Assembly (NCBI GenBank): GCA_030635995.1
Contig: DAOVXU010000018.1
Location: 1 to 14,204, forward strand
Length of the DNA: 14,204 nucleotides
From: Arcobacter sp.
GTDB taxonomy: Bacteria; Campylobacterota; Campylobacteria; Campylobacterales; Arcobacteraceae
Direction: 5' to 3'
How positions within the stretch are numbered: position 1 is the first letter of the stretch; each line of letters starts with the position of its first letter. The position numbers and the translations under genes are program-made. This document shows positions 13,858-14,204 of this stretch, one piece after another. The notes beneath the pieces are model-generated. The model was not told the DNA's origin. It worked only from the letters and a program-made list of their open reading frames with translations, and made no database searches.

Positions 13858-14204
13858 TTATAGCAAACATCTCTTTTAGTTTTGAAAATAATAAAATCAT
13901 TGATGATATTAGTTTTACTTTAGAAAAAGGAGATATATTATCTTTTTTAGGTCAAAGTGGTTGTGGAAAAACTACTATTTTACAAATATGTGCAAATATA
14001 TTAAAACAATCAAAAGGGAAAATATATAATAGTTTTATAAAATCATCTTTTGTATTTCAAGAACCTAGACTATTGCCTTGGCAAAATGTTATTGAAAATA
14101 TCTCTTTATCTTTAAAAGATTCAGATTTTACAAAAAAGGAAATTTCACAAAAAGCAAAAAAAATAGCACTAACACTTGGACTTGATAAAAATGATTTTGA
14201 AAAA
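13845..14204 (+). CDS. ABC importer ATPase, N-terminal part (cut by window edge)
   Basis: The first 120 codons of the nucleotide-binding subunit are present. Walker A is GQSGCGKT (36-43) and the Q-loop is FVFQEPRLLPW (69-79), a form typical of the SsuB/TauB/NrtD group. The signature motif, Walker B and H-loop lie beyond the right edge. I place the start at TTG 13845-13847: it is preceded by AAGGA (13833-13837) with 7 nt spacing, and no in-frame ATG exists before the conserved N-terminal strand. The start overlaps the permease end by 13 nt, indicating coupling. The stretch between Walker A and Q-loop is shorter than I would expect for SsuB, suggesting a compact variant. It completes a binding protein-permease-ATPase set. 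Confidence 0.92.
   Translation, partial: MEKIVIANISFSFENNKIIDDISFTLEKGDILSFLGQSGCGKTTILQICANILKQSKGKIYNSFIKSSFVFQEPRLLPWQNVIENISLSLKDSDFTKKEISQKAKKIALTLGLDKNDFEK

Overview
The window is AT-rich chromosomal DNA from a Campylobacterota (epsilonproteobacterial) genome. The strongest evidence is the minus-strand run nudH-lysC-hobA-holB-folP. From memory this matches H. pylori HP1228-HP1232 and C. jejuni Cj0581-Cj0585, and HobA is known only from this phylum. The bamD-lon pair fits as well. The very low GC points to an Arcobacter-like or Sulfurimonas-like lineage, but the genus cannot be fixed from the sequence alone.

Layout. Positions 1-5076 are read on the minus strand. An MFS transporter and a SAM-dependent methyltransferase come first (8 nt apart). 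Next, behind its own extended -10 promoter, is an unrecognised 165-aa protein overlapping a YwbE-family small protein. A ~100-bp palindromic intergenic element follows, then bamD and the N-terminal 467 codons of lon, which runs off the left edge. msrA (5165-5770, plus strand) is divergent from the MFS gene and convergent with folP. Positions 5810-9823 form one tight minus-strand operon mixing RNA 5'-end processing (nudH), aspartate-family amino acid synthesis (lysC), control of replication initiation (hobA), the clamp loader (holB) and folate synthesis (folP). hemW (9880-10941) is divergent from nudH. A strong extended -10 promoter then precedes a possible leaderless 55-codon small ORF. After it comes an apparent transport operon: an outer-membrane beta-barrel, a periplasmic NMT1/NitT-TauT-type binding protein, a permease and the start of its ATPase, cut by the right edge.

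What stands out. (i) An outer-membrane channel is encoded in one unit with a complete ABC importer, suggesting an uptake route across both membranes for an unknown small molecule, led by a candidate leaderless small ORF. (ii) Two genes carry in-frame internal starts with good Shine-Dalgarno sequences. In lysC it sits where the regulatory beta subunit starts in Bacillus and Corynebacterium. In msrA it would give a cytoplasmic form lacking the signal peptide. (iii) The palindromic element upstream of bamD looks like a candidate dispersed repeat. (iv) hobA, hemW and the ABC ATPase gene appear to use TTG starts. Most of the window is ordinary housekeeping sequence. I saw no tRNA, rRNA, CRISPR array, insertion sequence or phage gene.
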